Shown here in pieces: positions 22,194 through 22,861 of a stretch of DNA of 22,861 bases. The DNA is from a virus: the IMG/VR virus record IMGVR_UViG_3300023110_001337, positions 1 to 22,861 of that record. The stretch is one strand, 5' to 3'. Position numbers and translations under genes: made by a program. The notes under the pieces are model-generated. The model worked only from the letters and a program-made list of their open reading frames with translations, was not told the DNA's origin and did not search any database. The number at the start of each line of letters is the position of its first letter. Position 1 is the stretch's first letter.

Positions 22194-22861
22194 TGTTTTC
22201 TCCTATGTTTGTGTTGTAATATTTATAAAGTGCATGACTGGCCAAATTTTTTGCTTTACTTTCGACCATAATATCTGCACGATCCCAGAAACTCAATGCC
22301 CAATCGTTTACTGCATTGTTCCACATAAAATCGCTATGAGCACGAAGTTTTTGTTTCTTGTAGCCGTTCATTAGCAAATACTCCATATCAGGACGTTCAT
22401 TGCTAGGCCATTCTGTAAGTAAATCTTCTTTGCTAACTGAATAATGTATTGTAGGACGCACACCACGCCACGAATCAATTATGCGATCAAATCTACGGTC
22501 GGTGGGTTGAATGTATTCTCCACTATTGACCCAGTGATGGTGTATGTCAAGAACGAGTGCGACATGGTTTGCAAGTTCGAGGCTTGCGTCGATGCCCCAC
22601 GACATTTCGTCATTTTCGATTGTGATTGTGTTCCTTGCTTCGGGCGATAGTCTTGGTAAGACGTCGATGATGCCTTGTGGACCTTTTCGACCCGATATGT
22701 GTACATTGCATTTAAAGTCTTGAAATGTCTGTCCGTATCCCATCCAGCGTATGACATCCACATGATACTCAAACTCCTCTATACTTCTATTTACAATATC
22801 AGGATTATCTGACGCAAGTACAGTAAACTGACCAGGATGCATAGAGAGCCTAACATCCAGT
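22177..22861 (-). CDS. uvsE: UV damage endonuclease (UVDE/UvsE), 5' end outside window
   Basis: The C-terminal part of a UVDE-family TIM-barrel endonuclease, which nicks DNA 5' to UV photoproducts and starts alternative excision repair. The frame is open through the window edge. The upstream codons read LDVRLS before MHPGQFTVLAS, as in the family, so the internal ATG at 22842 is not the start. Visible motifs are VHISGR, ITIENDEMSWG and LVLDIHHHW, which supply metal-binding Glu, Asp and His residues, and later IHYS and RAHSDF. Roughly 225 of an expected 280-320 residues are present. GC content is clearly higher in the upstream part (about half in 22561-22680) than in the rest of the window, which could mean more recent acquisition. 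It overlaps the SAP-like gene. Confidence 0.92.
   Translation of the reverse strand, partial: LDVRLSMHPGQFTVLASDNPDIVNRSIEEFEYHVDVIRWMGYGQTFQDFKCNVHISGRKGPQGIIDVLPRLSPEARNTITIENDEMSWGIDASLELANHVALVLDIHHHWVNSGEYIQPTDRRFDRIIDSWRGVRPTIHYSVSKEDLLTEWPSNERPDMEYLLMNGYKKQKLRAHSDFMWNNAVNDWALSFWDRADIMVESKAKNLASHALYKYYNTNIGENNVKVA
22220..22227 (-). promoter_or_regulatory. Exact T4 late promoter octamer (TATAAATA)
   Basis: A perfect match to the T4 late consensus on the minus strand, inside the 3' end of the UVDE gene and 26 bases before the SAP-like ATG. It would drive late expression of the SAP-like and 57-residue genes independently of UVDE. Confidence 0.6.

Noticed and set aside
22479-22772. 97-codon minus-strand ORF inside UVDE
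   Set aside because: It lies in another frame within a gene whose own frame has clear UVDE motifs.
1-22861. Avoidance of GATC, GANTC or CCWGG
   Set aside because: Copies of these motifs were seen repeatedly, so unlike AGCT and GTWAC they are not purged.

Overview
The window is an AT-rich piece of a T4-like marine bacteriophage genome (a tailed phage with a contractile-tail type gene set). The assignment rests on a gp44-type sliding-clamp loader, a gp31/GroES-like co-chaperonin, phage-type PhoH, a MazG-like pyrophosphohydrolase, UV damage endonuclease, very long tail fibres that share an N-terminal module, and octamers resembling the T4 late promoter (TATAAATA) ahead of several genes. The mix resembles pelagiphages and T4-like cyanophages. 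No photosynthesis gene is present, and the ferredoxin is of the 7Fe type common in proteobacteria, so a heterotrophic marine proteobacterial host is my guess, not a demonstrated fact.

Layout. Nearly all genes read right to left. At the right edge are a 5'-truncated UV damage endonuclease, a SAP-like small protein and a 57-residue membrane protein. A rightward zinc-ribbon gene (21536-21787) and a leftward IscA-type Fe-S carrier (21130-21453) follow. From 21126 down to 8690 lie four fibre or adhesin genes of 2198, 966, 751 and 207 residues. From 8686 to 3206 is a tightly packed, often overlapping run: a coiled-coil protein, a pair that includes a DnaE-like fragment, a proline-rich protein, the co-chaperonin, a small membrane protein, MazG-like, DUF2452-like, an acidic protein, a TagD-like nucleotidyltransferase, the clamp loader, a membrane protein and a 7Fe ferredoxin. 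PhoH (2499-3209) is the other rightward gene. At the left end two unknown proteins precede a lysis cassette of GH108 endolysin, a 39-residue Cys/His protein and a spanin-like protein.

How the genes fit together. Replication and repair (clamp loader, UVDE), nucleotide and stress metabolism (MazG, PhoH), folding (co-chaperonin), adsorption (fibres) and lysis are all represented. Two iron-sulfur genes, the 7Fe ferredoxin and the A-type carrier, suggest that the phage supports host redox or Fe-S biogenesis during infection.

The most striking signal is not a gene. Reading the whole window by eye I found no AGCT and no GTAAC or GTTAC (GTWAC), while the sister motif GTSAC is frequent. At this base composition dozens of each would be expected. 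This looks like strong selection against two palindromic targets, as expected under restriction pressure. Three small genes or gene parts are easy to miss: the 39-residue Cys/His protein (510-629), the 57-residue membrane protein (21788-21961), and a likely non-AUG N-terminal extension of the membrane protein at 3543-3788. No intergenic stretch exceeds 300 bases, and I saw no tRNA, CRISPR array or insertion sequence.
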